Source: Caldilineaceae bacterium
GTDB taxonomy: Bacteria > Chloroflexota > Anaerolineae > Caldilineales > Caldilineaceae
Direction of reading: 5' to 3'
DNA length: 64,000 nt
Assembly (NCBI GenBank): GCA_020634755.1
Contig: JACKBC010000020.1
Location: 49,719-113,718, forward strand
The notes beneath the pieces were generated by a model. It worked only from the letters and a program-made list of their open reading frames with translations, had not been told where the DNA came from and made no database searches. Within the stretch, counting starts at the first letter, position 1. Each line of letters begins with the position of its first letter. The translations under genes and the position numbers were made by a program. Positions 48,496 to 55,889 of this stretch are shown here, piece after piece.

Positions 48496-48789
48496 ATGCA
48501 TATCATTTCACTGAAGACACTGCGCCTATTTTGGGAAATCCATCCCGACGCGGAGCAGCCTTTGCGGGCCTGGTATGCAATCGCTCGCCGTTCTCAGTGG
48601 CGTACACCCACAGATATCCGCGCCGCATACGGGAGCGCAAGCTTTATAGGCAACAATCGAGTCGTTTTCAATATCAAAGGCAACGATTACCGATTGATCG
48701 TGTTGGCGGAATATGCCAAAGGCAAGCTTTTTATTCGGTTTGTGGGAACACATGCCGAGTATGATCGCATTGACGCCAGCACCATTTAA
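48496..48789 (+). CDS. higB: HigB-family toxin (type II, mRNA interferase)
   Basis: 97 residues. The sequence matches the HigB toxin family of RelE-like fold: MHIISLKTLRLFWEIHPDAE, the WYAIARRSQWRTPTDIRAAY segment, then FNIKGNDYRLIVLAEYAKGKLFIRFVGTHAEYDRID. HigB toxins cleave mRNA, usually on the ribosome. The gene order, toxin first and antitoxin 10 bp later, is the typical reversed order of hig modules. It lies 40 bp after the OppD-like gene in the same direction, so read-through from the transporter operon is possible. No strong ribosome-binding site is visible. Confidence 0.93.
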   Translation: MHIISLKTLRLFWEIHPDAEQPLRAWYAIARRSQWRTPTDIRAAYGSASFIGNNRVVFNIKGNDYRLIVLAEYAKGKLFIRFVGTHAEYDRIDASTI

Positions 48790-48799
48790 AGGGGAACAA

Positions 48800-49219
48800 A
48801 TGACGCTCCGACCCATTCGCAACGACGAAGATTACGAAACAGCGCTTGAAGAAATCGAAGCGCTGTGGAACGCCGAAGAAGGTACGCCCGAAATAGACCG
48901 TCTCGATATTTTAGTGCTGCTCGTCGAGGCATATGAAGCCGAACATTATCTTATTCCAGATCCCGATCCAATTGAACTCATTTTGCACGTCATGGATGCA
49001 CGCGGGCTGACGCGTCGCGATTTGGAGCCATATTTGGGGTCGCGGGCGCGCGTGTCTGAAATTCTGAATCGCCGTCGCCCATTGTCGTTGGAGATGATTC
49101 GCAAATTGCAAATGGGTTTGGGATTGCCCGCTGATGTACTCGTTCAATCTTATGAACTTGAGGATACACCGAAACGAGCCACAACAATGGCGGAGATTGG
49201 GGCAAATGCCGATTTGTAA
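48800..49219 (+). CDS. higA: HigA-like antitoxin with C-terminal helix-turn-helix
   Basis: 139 residues. The N-terminal acidic part (IRNDEDYETALEEIEALWNA ... TPEIDRLDILVLLVEAYEAEHY) and the HTH (LILHVMDARGLTRRDLEPYLGSRARVSEILNRRRPLSLEMIRKLQMGLGLPADVL) match HigA antitoxins of the HigB partner type. It neutralises the toxin and represses the module by binding its promoter. ATG 48800 is supported by AAGGGGA upstream and by its place 10 bp after higB. It is followed by an open stretch without a start codon and by a second, unrelated HigA/VapI-like antitoxin gene. Confidence 0.92.
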   Translation: MTLRPIRNDEDYETALEEIEALWNAEEGTPEIDRLDILVLLVEAYEAEHYLIPDPDPIELILHVMDARGLTRRDLEPYLGSRARVSEILNRRRPLSLEMIRKLQMGLGLPADVLVQSYELEDTPKRATTMAEIGANADL

Positions 49220-49371
49220 ACAAATTTGATCCGGACATTGCCGCCATTTTTCCCACATCAGAAGCGGTCAATGAAGCACTCAGGATATTGGCTAATGCAG
49301 CGCAAAACTTGTCTGGCGTTAATCCAGCATTGCAGCATGAATCGAACAACGTAGTCGCCGTCAAGGAATAG
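49220..49371 (+). pseudogene. Start-less coding-like fragment between two antitoxin genes
   Basis: The plus frame ending at TAG 49369-49371 reads KFDPDIAAIFPTSEAVNEAL, then RILANAA, with a composition and an amphipathic pattern that look coding. It has no usable start codon, since the frame runs back into higA in another phase. It could be the 3' remnant of a small gene of the second module (49401-49703) or a frameshifted extension of higA. No family can be assigned. Confidence 0.35.
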
Positions 49372-49400
49372 AATACGTTTCGAAACTCGACCAAATAAAG

Positions 49401-49703
49401 ATGAAAATCCCTCCCCACCCGGGCGGTATTGTACGCGATTGCATAGAAGATTTAGGACTCAGCGTCACCGAGGCGGCCAGCATTTTGGATGTGACGCGGC
49501 CCACGCTTTCGCACGTCATTAACGGACGCTCCGCCATATCGCCGGAGATGGACATTCGTTTATCGAAGGCGTTTGGCGGTACGGCGGATATGTGGCTGAG
49601 GCTGCAAACGGCCTACGACCTGGCGCAGGCGCGACTACGGGTCGACGCAATCAACGTCAGTCGGTATGAGCCAACACAGCCTGTGCTCAACGTGAATCAA
49701 TGA
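49401..49703 (+). CDS. HigA/VapI-family antitoxin, apparently without its toxin
   Basis: 100 residues. The sequence PHPGGIVRDCIEDLGLSVTEAASILDVTRPTLSHVINGRSAISPEMDIRLSKAFGGTADMWLRLQTAYDLAQA is the typical HigA (VapI/GraA) Xre-type antitoxin with its HTH at about residues 20-45. Such genes normally follow a small RelE/HigB toxin gene by a few bases. Here the preceding 180 bp hold only the start-less fragment at 49220-49371. The second module therefore appears to be decayed, or the protein serves as an orphan regulator. The ribosome-binding site is poor. It lies inside the transporter operon. Confidence 0.88.
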   Translation: MKIPPHPGGIVRDCIEDLGLSVTEAASILDVTRPTLSHVINGRSAISPEMDIRLSKAFGGTADMWLRLQTAYDLAQARLRVDAINVSRYEPTQPVLNVNQ

Positions 49704-49871
49704 ATCATTCATCCGCTCTAAAAGCCCGCTATGACTTCGATTATAGCAAGGCAAAACCAAATCAGCAGAGAGCTGGGCTGCGAACTGCCTATATTGAAAG
49801 CAGTTGGAAAAAGCACCAAAACCACACTGCCAAAACAAATCCGATATAACAAACAAACTACTCGACCAGTA

Positions 49872-49899
49872 CACGCACCACGCACTACGCAACACGCAT
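49872..49899. repeat. Heptamer repeat upstream of the OppF-like gene
   Basis: CACGCAC, CACGCAC, TACGCAA and CACGCAT follow one another 50-77 bp before the OppF-like start. No facing complementary arm is obvious. It may mark the junction where the toxin-antitoxin segment entered the operon. The rest of the 245-bp gap shows nothing recognisable. Confidence 0.7.
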
Positions 49900-49948
49900 G
49901 GCTAGCATAAATACTTTTCTCAAATGACCTAAACGAAGACCCAACCCT

Positions 49949-50968
49949 ATGACCCCAATCCTCGAACTGCGCAACGTAACGAAAACCTTTGGCGGCGGCG
50001 CCTTTAGCCGGAAACAGACTGTGGCGCTGGATAACGTCTCCTTCTCCATTCCGTCGGATCGGCCCACCATGACGGCGCTGGCCGGTGAGAGCGGCAGCGG
50101 CAAGACCACGCTGTCGCGTCTGCTGCTGGGCGTTACCGCGCCCAGCGCGGGCCAGGTGCTCTACAACGGGCAGGATATGAAGCATATGTCGCGCGCCCAG
50201 CGCAAAGCTTTTCTGCGCGACGTACAGCCCATTTACCAAGACCCGTTTGGCGTCTACAATCCGTTTTATCGGGCTGACCATCTGCTCTATGCCGCGGTCT
50301 CTAAATTTAAGCTGGCGGCGACGCCCGCCGAGGGTCAGCGGCTGGTGGCGGAAGCGCTGGAGACCGTGGGGTTGCGCCCTGACGAAGTGCTGGGCCGCTT
50401 TCCGCATCAGCTTAGCGGCGGGCAGCGGCAGCGCGTGATGGTGGCGCGGGCATTGCTCTTGCGCCCGCGCGTGATCATGGCCGATGAGCCGGTCTCCATG
50501 GTGGATGCGTCGCTGCGCGCCACCATCTTGGAGAGCCTGCGCACGCTCAACCGCGACCTGGGCATCTCCATTCTCTACGTCACCCATGACCTGACCACGG
50601 CCTACCAGATCTGCGAGAATATTCTAGTGATGTATCGGGGCGCCATTGTGGAAGCGGGCTCGGTAGAAAAGGTGATTCGCGACCCCAAGCACCCCTACAC
50701 ACAGCTGCTGGTGGAGTCGATTCCGCAAATGCGGGCGGTGCGCAACTGGGAGCGTGAAGAGGAAGAGCCCACCTTGGCCTCGCTGGACGAGGCGCGAGAA
50801 TCGGCGGGCTGCAAGTTTGCTAGCCGTTGCCCCGCGGTCATGGAGCAGTGCTGGCAGCAGGCGCCGGCTTTGTATAGCGTGGACCCGGACCGGGCCGCCA
50901 AATGTTTTCTGTACGAAGGGCAGCCGGTGCTGCAAAATGCAGATGTGGCGGAGGCATTTTCAGCATGA
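49949..50968 (+). CDS. Peptide-type ABC transporter ATPase (OppF/DppF family)
   Basis: 339 residues. Walker A is GESGSGKTT, signature LSGGQRQRVMVA, Walker B VIMADEPVSMVD, switch His in YVTHDLTTA. The C-terminal Cys-rich tail (GCKFASRCPAVMEQC) matches the oligo_HPY region of the OppD-like partner. A long insertion after Walker A (NPFYRADHLLYAAVSKFKLAATPAEGQRLV) is family-typical. It is the second ATPase of the importer whose other parts lie at 43633-48455. It is cut off from oppD by 1.5 kb of toxin-antitoxin genes and repeat but keeps the same direction. No good ribosome-binding site precedes the ATG. Confidence 0.93.
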   Translation: MTPILELRNVTKTFGGGAFSRKQTVALDNVSFSIPSDRPTMTALAGESGSGKTTLSRLLLGVTAPSAGQVLYNGQDMKHMSRAQRKAFLRDVQPIYQDPFGVYNPFYRADHLLYAAVSKFKLAATPAEGQRLVAEALETVGLRPDEVLGRFPHQLSGGQRQRVMVARALLLRPRVIMADEPVSMVDASLRATILESLRTLNRDLGISILYVTHDLTTAYQICENILVMYRGAIVEAGSVEKVIRDPKHPYTQLLVESIPQMRAVRNWEREEEEPTLASLDEARESAGCKFASRCPAVMEQCWQQAPALYSVDPDRAAKCFLYEGQPVLQNADVAEAFSA

Positions 50969-51030
50969 AATGATAGCCACAAAACACCAAATCTCAATTG
51001 GTTGACACGCTGGCTTTATGAAATATTGCC

Positions 51031-52695
51031 TCAAGCCTTGATGCGAAATTTCACCGTGACCTGTGTCCCCTTTCCCATTGTGCTTTCCACCCAGATTTTG
51101 CCATCATAGGCATCTACAATTGACCGTACAATGGCTAGCCCCAGCCCGGCGCCGCTGTTGCCAAAATTGTCGGCATCGCGAGTGCGGCTGCGCGCCTTGT
51201 CCACGCGATAGAAGCGGTCGAAGATGTGTGGCAAATCCTCTTTGGGAATGCCCCGCCCCGTATCCTGCACCATAATTTGTAGCTCATGCGCGGCGCCCGT
51301 CAGGGGGCTGGGCGCCGAAATGTTGACTTGCAGCGCAATGCTGCCCCCGGCTGACGTATATTTAATGGCGTTATCGAGCAAATTATAGAGCACAGATTCA
51401 AAATGCGTGCGCCGCACGCCAATGTCCACCTCTGTAACTTCTGCTAAACTATGCGAAGAAGGCGGGGTAAACGTAATCTGTCGCTTGGCTGTACGCTGGG
51501 CCGTGGATTGGGAAGCCGCGGCGACAATCTGCGTGATTTCAACACCGGTTAGCGTGTAATTGGGTTCATCCTGGAACGCGGCATCGCCCAGGGCATGGGC
51601 TTTGATCTGGTTTTCCAAACGCGCCAGATCCAACATTTCATTGGCTAGCCGATTCAGTCGGTCGGTCTCCGTGCCGATCTCTTTTAAGTAAACAGCATCC
51701 CCATTGAGCACGGCCACATACTCTGCATTGCGCTGCAACGCATCGACGCGCAGCATAATATTCGCCAGGGGCGTGCGCAATTCATGGCTGGCATTGGTCA
51801 CAAAATCGCGCTGCTGGCTAAAGACGCGGCTCAACTGGTCAATCATATAGTTAAACGCATTGGCCAAAGAGCCCAGCTCATCCGCTCGCTTTACCGGCAC
51901 GCGGCGCGTCATATCGCCCTGGGCAATGGCCAGCGCCGCCTGCTCGAGTTGGCGCATGGGGGCAGCCAACTTATAGCTGATCCAGACGCCCACGGCCACG
52001 GTCACCGCCAAGCTGGCCAAGCTGGCGGCAATCAGCATAAGCAGCCACCAGCGCGCTGTCGCCGTTACATCGGACATGGGCAAACTGAGCTGCACCACCC
52101 CCAGCGTGTGTGCGCCCTGCTGAATGGGCGCCGCTACGTAGAGCGTGCGTAAGCCGGTGGCGGGGTCAATGCGCACATTATGCTGTTCGCGGCTTTGCAG
52201 CGCGGCCTGTATCTCTACTTGCCGATACTGGTTGGGTTCGCTGGCGGCATCAAACTGATTGTCAACTAGAATATTGCCCCATTCGTCCAGCACGGTTACC
52301 CGCGCATCTTTTTCATCGCTGTAATGGTTAACAAACCAGCGTAAGCGCGGTGCATTGGGGCGGTTGGCTACACTGTCCTTTTGGGTCAGCGAAACCAAGG
52401 AGTGGTCACTTTGATCGGGCTCTGCGTAGCCATCAGCTTGCCAATAATGGGCAAAAGCGTCAAACTCATCCACAAAGCCGCTGAGCGGATCCTCGAGCGT
52501 ATTAGCCAGCAGAAACGCCTTTACCTCCAACTCATGTTCGGCCTGCGCCAGCTGCACCCGGTAAAATATGCGGCCCACGGCGGTGGTCAGCGCAAAGAGC
52601 ACCACAAAAAACATAGCCGCATATGCCAATACAATGCGTGCTTGAAAACTACGTTGCCAAGGCCAGGAGTCTCCGGTTGCCGGTTGCCGCAGCAT
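51031..52695 (-). CDS. Membrane sensor histidine kinase
   Basis: 554 residues. Two membrane segments (about 21-43 and 217-240) enclose a 170-residue extracytoplasmic sensor of dCache/PAS-like size. A HAMP linker (about 241-295, with PMRQLEQAALAIAQGDMTRR) leads to the HisKA domain with phospho-acceptor His 304 (NASHELRTPL). The HATPase domain shows N box LLDNAIKYTSAGG, G1 DTGRGIP, F box and G2 GAGLGLAIV. It autophosphorylates and passes phosphate to the response regulator encoded just upstream. The start lies 2 bp after the regulator stop, with GAGGAG inside the regulator's end. The signal is unknown. Confidence 0.95.
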   Translation of the reverse strand: MLRQPATGDSWPWQRSFQARIVLAYAAMFFVVLFALTTAVGRIFYRVQLAQAEHELEVKAFLLANTLEDPLSGFVDEFDAFAHYWQADGYAEPDQSDHSLVSLTQKDSVANRPNAPRLRWFVNHYSDEKDARVTVLDEWGNILVDNQFDAASEPNQYRQVEIQAALQSREQHNVRIDPATGLRTLYVAAPIQQGAHTLGVVQLSLPMSDVTATARWWLLMLIAASLASLAVTVAVGVWISYKLAAPMRQLEQAALAIAQGDMTRRVPVKRADELGSLANAFNYMIDQLSRVFSQQRDFVTNASHELRTPLANIMLRVDALQRNAEYVAVLNGDAVYLKEIGTETDRLNRLANEMLDLARLENQIKAHALGDAAFQDEPNYTLTGVEITQIVAAASQSTAQRTAKRQITFTPPSSHSLAEVTEVDIGVRRTHFESVLYNLLDNAIKYTSAGGSIALQVNISAPSPLTGAAHELQIMVQDTGRGIPKEDLPHIFDRFYRVDKARSRTRDADNFGNSGAGLGLAIVRSIVDAYDGKIWVESTMGKGTQVTVKFRIKA

Positions 52696-52697
52696 GA

Positions 52698-53411
52698 TTA
52701 TAGCTCCTCTGCCGACGCCATTCGATATCCTACATTGCGCACAGTAAGTATCAGCTTGGGAACGGCTGGGTCAGCTTCGATTTTGGCGCGCAGTCGCCGA
52801 ATATGTACATCAAGCGTGCGTGTATCGCCCACCCAATCTTCGCCCCAAACCTGGTCTAGCAGTACATCGCGTTCGACTACGGCGCCGCCGGCATCCACCA
52901 AGGCAGCCAGCAGGTCAAATTCTTTGAAGGCCAGATAGACCGATTCGCCGGCGCGCTTGACGGTGCGCCGCGCCGTGTCGATTTCCATATCGCCCAACTG
53001 AATTTCACAAGTGGGACGCGTCTTGGATTGACCATTTCGGCTCATGTTGGCGCGCCGCAGCATGGCTTCTATGCGCGCCAGCAGCTCGAAGAGGCCAAAT
53101 GGTTTGACCACATAGTCATCGGATCCCAGGCGCAGCCCCATGACTTTATCCATCTCCTCCCCGCGCGCCGTCAACATAATAATGGGCACATCACTTTCGG
53201 CGCGTATCTCGCGACAGACTTCCCAGCCATTCCGCTTGGGCATCATCACATCCAGCAAAATCAGGTCCGGTGCGGCATGGCGATTCAGATCCAGCGCCCG
53301 TTCGCCATCGAAGCAGGTCAGCACATCATATCCCTCGCGTTCCAACTCGCGCTGCAACACCTTTATAAGTAGCTCGTCATCATCAGCCAGCAAAATTACT
53401 GGTTTATCCAT
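52698..53411 (-). CDS. OmpR/PhoB-family response regulator
   Basis: 237 residues. The receiver domain has the acidic pair DDD (10-12), phospho-acceptor Asp 54 (LILLDVMMPKRNG), conserved Thr in IMLTARGEE and Lys in DDYVVKPFGLFE. A winged-helix DNA-binding domain follows (LAFKEFDLLAALVDAGGAVVERDVLLDQVWGE ... RTLDVHIRRLRAKI). ATG 53411 was chosen because the receiver fold begins immediately after it and AGGAGA lies about 13 bases upstream; an in-frame start at 53435 is possible. It forms an operon with the kinase. Upstream lie six 36-bp tandem repeats and a TGTTAC direct repeat that could be its own binding sites. Confidence 0.94.
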   Translation of the reverse strand: MDKPVILLADDDELLIKVLQRELEREGYDVLTCFDGERALDLNRHAAPDLILLDVMMPKRNGWEVCREIRAESDVPIIMLTARGEEMDKVMGLRLGSDDYVVKPFGLFELLARIEAMLRRANMSRNGQSKTRPTCEIQLGDMEIDTARRTVKRAGESVYLAFKEFDLLAALVDAGGAVVERDVLLDQVWGEDWVGDTRTLDVHIRRLRAKIEADPAVPKLILTVRNVGYRMASAEEL

Positions 53412-53457
53412 CTGCAGCTCATCTCTCCTATGCATTTAACTCTGGCCAGAGTTTTTT

Positions 53458-53671
53458 ACTTGTATGCCAGCTCTGTGCTGCGCACAACCGCCTACTTGTA
53501 TGCCAGCTCTGTGCTGCGCACAACCGCCTACTTGTATGCCAGCTCTGTGCTGCGCACAACCGCCTACTTGTATAATAGCTCTGTGCTGCGCACAACCGCC
53601 TACTTGTATAATAGCTCTGTGCTGCGCACAACCGCCTACTTGTATAATAGCTCTGTGCTGCGCACAACCGC
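53458..53671. repeat. Six tandem 36-bp repeats upstream of the two-component operon
   Basis: Unit starts are 53458, 53494, 53530, 53566, 53602 and 53638; the last unit is two bases short. All share TAGCTCTGTGCTGCGCACAA-like core sequence with the inverted repeat TGTGC-TGC-GCACA. The first three units read GTATGCCAGC and the last three GTATAATAGC, so units 4-6 carry TATAAT (53571, 53607, 53643). There are no spacers, so it is not a CRISPR array. The period is a multiple of three, which leaves long chance frames open on both strands. The position before the response regulator suggests an array of regulator sites. Confidence 0.93.
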
Positions 53672-53748
53672 TAGCATAAAAGTCCTGTTCATCATAGATG
53701 ATTATCGCATACATTGGGTGAATGAAGGTTGTGGACAGACCAACAGAA

Positions 53749-53765
53749 TGTTACGAACATGTTAC
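53749..53765 (+). promoter_or_regulatory. Candidate OmpR/PhoB-type binding site
   Basis: TGTTAC-GAACA-TGTTAC is a pair of hexamers with an 11-bp start-to-start distance, the spacing at which OmpR/PhoB-family regulators bind DNA. It lies between the response regulator gene and the helix-hairpin-helix lipoprotein gene. The remaining stretch 53766-54118 shows no gene. Confidence 0.4.
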
Positions 53766-54118
53766 AAAAATGGAATTTTACCGGAGCAATCGCCAAACAG
53801 AACTCGAGTAAGAATGTTTGTAGATTCACGCGCGCCGCCCAGCCAATCAAAGCGGCCGTTGTACGGCCAGGGATCGGGCGGTGCGTCGCACGCAAATGGC
53901 TTCTATGCGGCTATCATACGTATGCACACCCGTCATATAAATCGTCCCACAATTTGACCATCCGATGTCACATTGAATTTACATACCCTTAATGTGATTC
54001 TAGTCTGCTCGTCACCATATGCTGCCGCCAGCATGCTATTCTATACGGCGTTGACCGGGCGCCAAACGCAAGGTCAAAATATTCAACCGCAAATTTTAGC
54101 ACCATATGGGAGATTCAG

Positions 54119-55075
54119 ATGTATATGATTATAAGCAAGCAAAAGTCCCTTTCCTGCCTCTTGGCCATTCCCTTGACGCTCTTTTCAATGGCGGCCTGTA
54201 CGCAAACAAATTCCGCGGCGCCGGCCGCTGAGCAACCGGCCGCAGCCCAGGTAGAGTCGCAACCCGCGGCTGCCGACACGAGCGGCGCCAAGCTCAACGT
54301 CAACAGCGCCACCCCGGAAGAGCTCATGGCAGCCGTACCGGGACTTGGCGAAAAAATGGCCGACGAATTTGAAGAATACCGGCCCTTTGTCAGCATCCAG
54401 CAGTTCCGGCAGGAGATGGGCAAATATGTGGACGACGCCACAATTGCTGGCTATGAAGAGCACATCTTTGTGCCTATTGATATGAACGAAGCCGACGCCG
54501 CCACGCTCATGCAGATTCCCGGCGTGGATCAGAATGCTGCCGACGAAATTATTGCCAAGCGCCCATTTGACACAGTGAAGTTCTTCCTAGGTGAAGTGGC
54601 CGAGTATGCCCCCGATGCCGACCTGGAGATTGCCCAGTCATATTTGACGGATGCGTCCGCGGCCAACGTGGCCGAGCCAGCGGCCAGTGCCCCTAGCACC
54701 AGCGCCAAACTCAACGTAAACACCGCCACGGCGGCAGAATTGATGGCCGGCGTTCCCGGTCTGGGTGAAAAGATGGTCGATGAATTTATGGAATATCGCC
54801 CCTTTGTCAGCATTCAGCAGTTCCGGCAAGAGATGGGCAAGTATGTGGACGATGCCACAATTACCGAATATGAAGAATATATCTTCGTGCCCATCGATAT
54901 GAACGAATCTGACGCCGCCACCCTCATGCAGATTCCCGGCGTGGATCAGAATGCTGCCGACGAGATCATTGCCAAACGGCCATTTGACACGGCCAAATTC
55001 TTTTTGGGTGAAGTGGCCGAATATGCCCCGGATGCAAATTTGGACCTGGCGACGGCCTACATGGTGACACAATGA
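54119..55075 (+). CDS. Lipoprotein with duplicated ComEA-like helix-hairpin-helix domains
   Basis: 318 residues. A lipoprotein signal with lipobox SMAAC (Cys 27) is followed by an Ala/Pro/Gln linker and two nearly identical units of about 115 residues (about 58-170 and 195-318). Each unit has two HhH segments: LNVNxATxxELMAxVPGLGEKM and DMNExDAATLMQIPGVDQNAADEIIAKRPF. HhH domains of the ComEA kind bind DNA without sequence specificity, often outside the membrane during DNA uptake. Here the ligand could instead be another polymer. The duplication is clear at DNA level too. The stop overlaps the next gene's ATG by four bases (ATGA), which implies an operon. Confidence 0.87.
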   Translation: MYMIISKQKSLSCLLAIPLTLFSMAACTQTNSAAPAAEQPAAAQVESQPAAADTSGAKLNVNSATPEELMAAVPGLGEKMADEFEEYRPFVSIQQFRQEMGKYVDDATIAGYEEHIFVPIDMNEADAATLMQIPGVDQNAADEIIAKRPFDTVKFFLGEVAEYAPDADLEIAQSYLTDASAANVAEPAASAPSTSAKLNVNTATAAELMAGVPGLGEKMVDEFMEYRPFVSIQQFRQEMGKYVDDATITEYEEYIFVPIDMNESDAATLMQIPGVDQNAADEIIAKRPFDTAKFFLGEVAEYAPDANLDLATAYMVTQ

Positions 55076-55596
55076 CAACCAACGAAATGACGTCGCGCGA
55101 AATGACATCACGCGAAATGACATCGCAAGAAGTAACGGCCAACCGAACGACGTTGCGCAAATGGTCCATTATGGCGATACCGCTAGAGCAGCGCCTGCGC
55201 TTTTTCTACCTGGGGCTGGCGGCCTTTATGTGCCTTGGCACCATTGCCGAACTGCTGCTTCTGGATCACACCGATGGCGCCGTGCAGCTTATTCCTTTTT
55301 TCTTAAGTGGATTAGGATTTGTCACCGTGCTGGCGGTTATTTTCAAGCCCACCAAGCCGGTGGTATGGTCCATGCGGTTTGTAATGGCGGTGACCATTCT
55401 TGGCAGCTTGTTAGGTATGTGGGAACACTTGGAAGGCAACTTTGAATTTGCTCGTGAGATTCACAGCGGAATAAGTGGAACCCAGCTGCTGTGGCAAGCC
55501 ATGGCCGGCGCCAACCCCCTGTTAGCGCCCGGCATGTTAGCCATCGGTGCATTGATCGCCATTGCGGCCAGCTACTATCCCGCTGCGCAGAAGTGA
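55072..55596 (+). CDS. Small four-helix membrane protein coupled to the HhH lipoprotein
   Basis: Up to 174 residues. Membrane segments lie at about 44-62 (FFYLGLAAFMCLGTIAELLLL), 72-92 (LIPFFLSGLGFVTVLAVIF), 102-117 (FVMAVTILGSLLGMW) and 150-168 (LLAPGMLAIGALIAIAASYY). The ATG at 55072 overlaps the lipoprotein stop. The N-terminal 20 residues (EMTSREMTSREMTSQE) come from a 15-bp tandem DNA repeat, so the true start may be ATG 55171 (MAIPLEQRLRFFYLG). No family is recognised. Coupling to the lipoprotein suggests a shared role at the membrane. A strong bidirectional terminator follows. Confidence 0.75.
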   Translation: MTTNEMTSREMTSREMTSQEVTANRTTLRKWSIMAIPLEQRLRFFYLGLAAFMCLGTIAELLLLDHTDGAVQLIPFFLSGLGFVTVLAVIFKPTKPVVWSMRFVMAVTILGSLLGMWEHLEGNFEFAREIHSGISGTQLLWQAMAGANPLLAPGMLAIGALIAIAASYYPAAQK

Positions 55597-55662
55597 TCAG
55601 TTTTTACACCAAGTGCTCTGGCAGAGCAAAAGCTGCGTGAGTCTTGTCAGTAAAAATTGCAG

Positions 55663-55710
55663 AGCAAAAAGAGGAGCGGCGTCTCTCAAGACGCCGCTCC
55701 TCTTTTTGCT
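55663..55710. terminator. Bidirectional rho-independent terminator
   Basis: A perfect 22-bp stem AGCAAAAAGAGGAGCGGCGT.. (55663-55684, complement 55689-55710) with a CTCA loop, A-run before and T-run after. It can end transcription of the membrane-protein gene (plus) and, less directly, of the giant gene that converges on it (minus). Confidence 0.93.
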
Positions 55711-55760
55711 CCTATGTATATTTATTTTGCGGGAATGGACAGCCTCATTGCCATTACGTC

Positions 55761-55790
55761 AGCGGCAAGTGCGTTAGCGGCAAGTACGTT
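55761..55790. repeat. Two tandem 15-bp repeats
   Basis: AGCGGCAAGTGCGTT and AGCGGCAAGTACGTT follow one another in the gap between the terminator and the giant gene's stop. They belong to the same class of short gap-filling repeats seen elsewhere in the window. The rest of the gap 55711-55889 shows no gene. Confidence 0.75.
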
Positions 55791-55889
55791 GTACGGCGTC
55801 TCCCACATATGAACTCATGGTCGAGTTGTACGCGGTGCGTCGCACTTGAAGCGGTCTTGCGTTCATGGCACGATAGATAGAGTACCCTT

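Noticed and set aside
48990..49418. Minus-strand 142-codon frame over the antitoxin region
   Set aside because: It is opposite a clear HigA gene, with no family match and no ribosome-binding site.
53571..53648. Three tandem sigma-70 promoters from the TATAAT boxes in repeats 4-6
   Set aside because: No hexamer resembling TTGACA stands 16-18 bp upstream of any of the boxes, so promoter calls are not supported without transcript data.
53458..53671. CRISPR array (36-bp period is in the repeat-length range)
   Set aside because: The units are directly adjacent with no spacers, and no cas genes lie nearby.
53430..53957. Long open frames on both strands across the 36-bp repeats
   Set aside because: The period is a multiple of three, so all frames lacking a stop in one unit stay open. 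The peptides are pure repeat with no start site, no family match and different sense in every frame.
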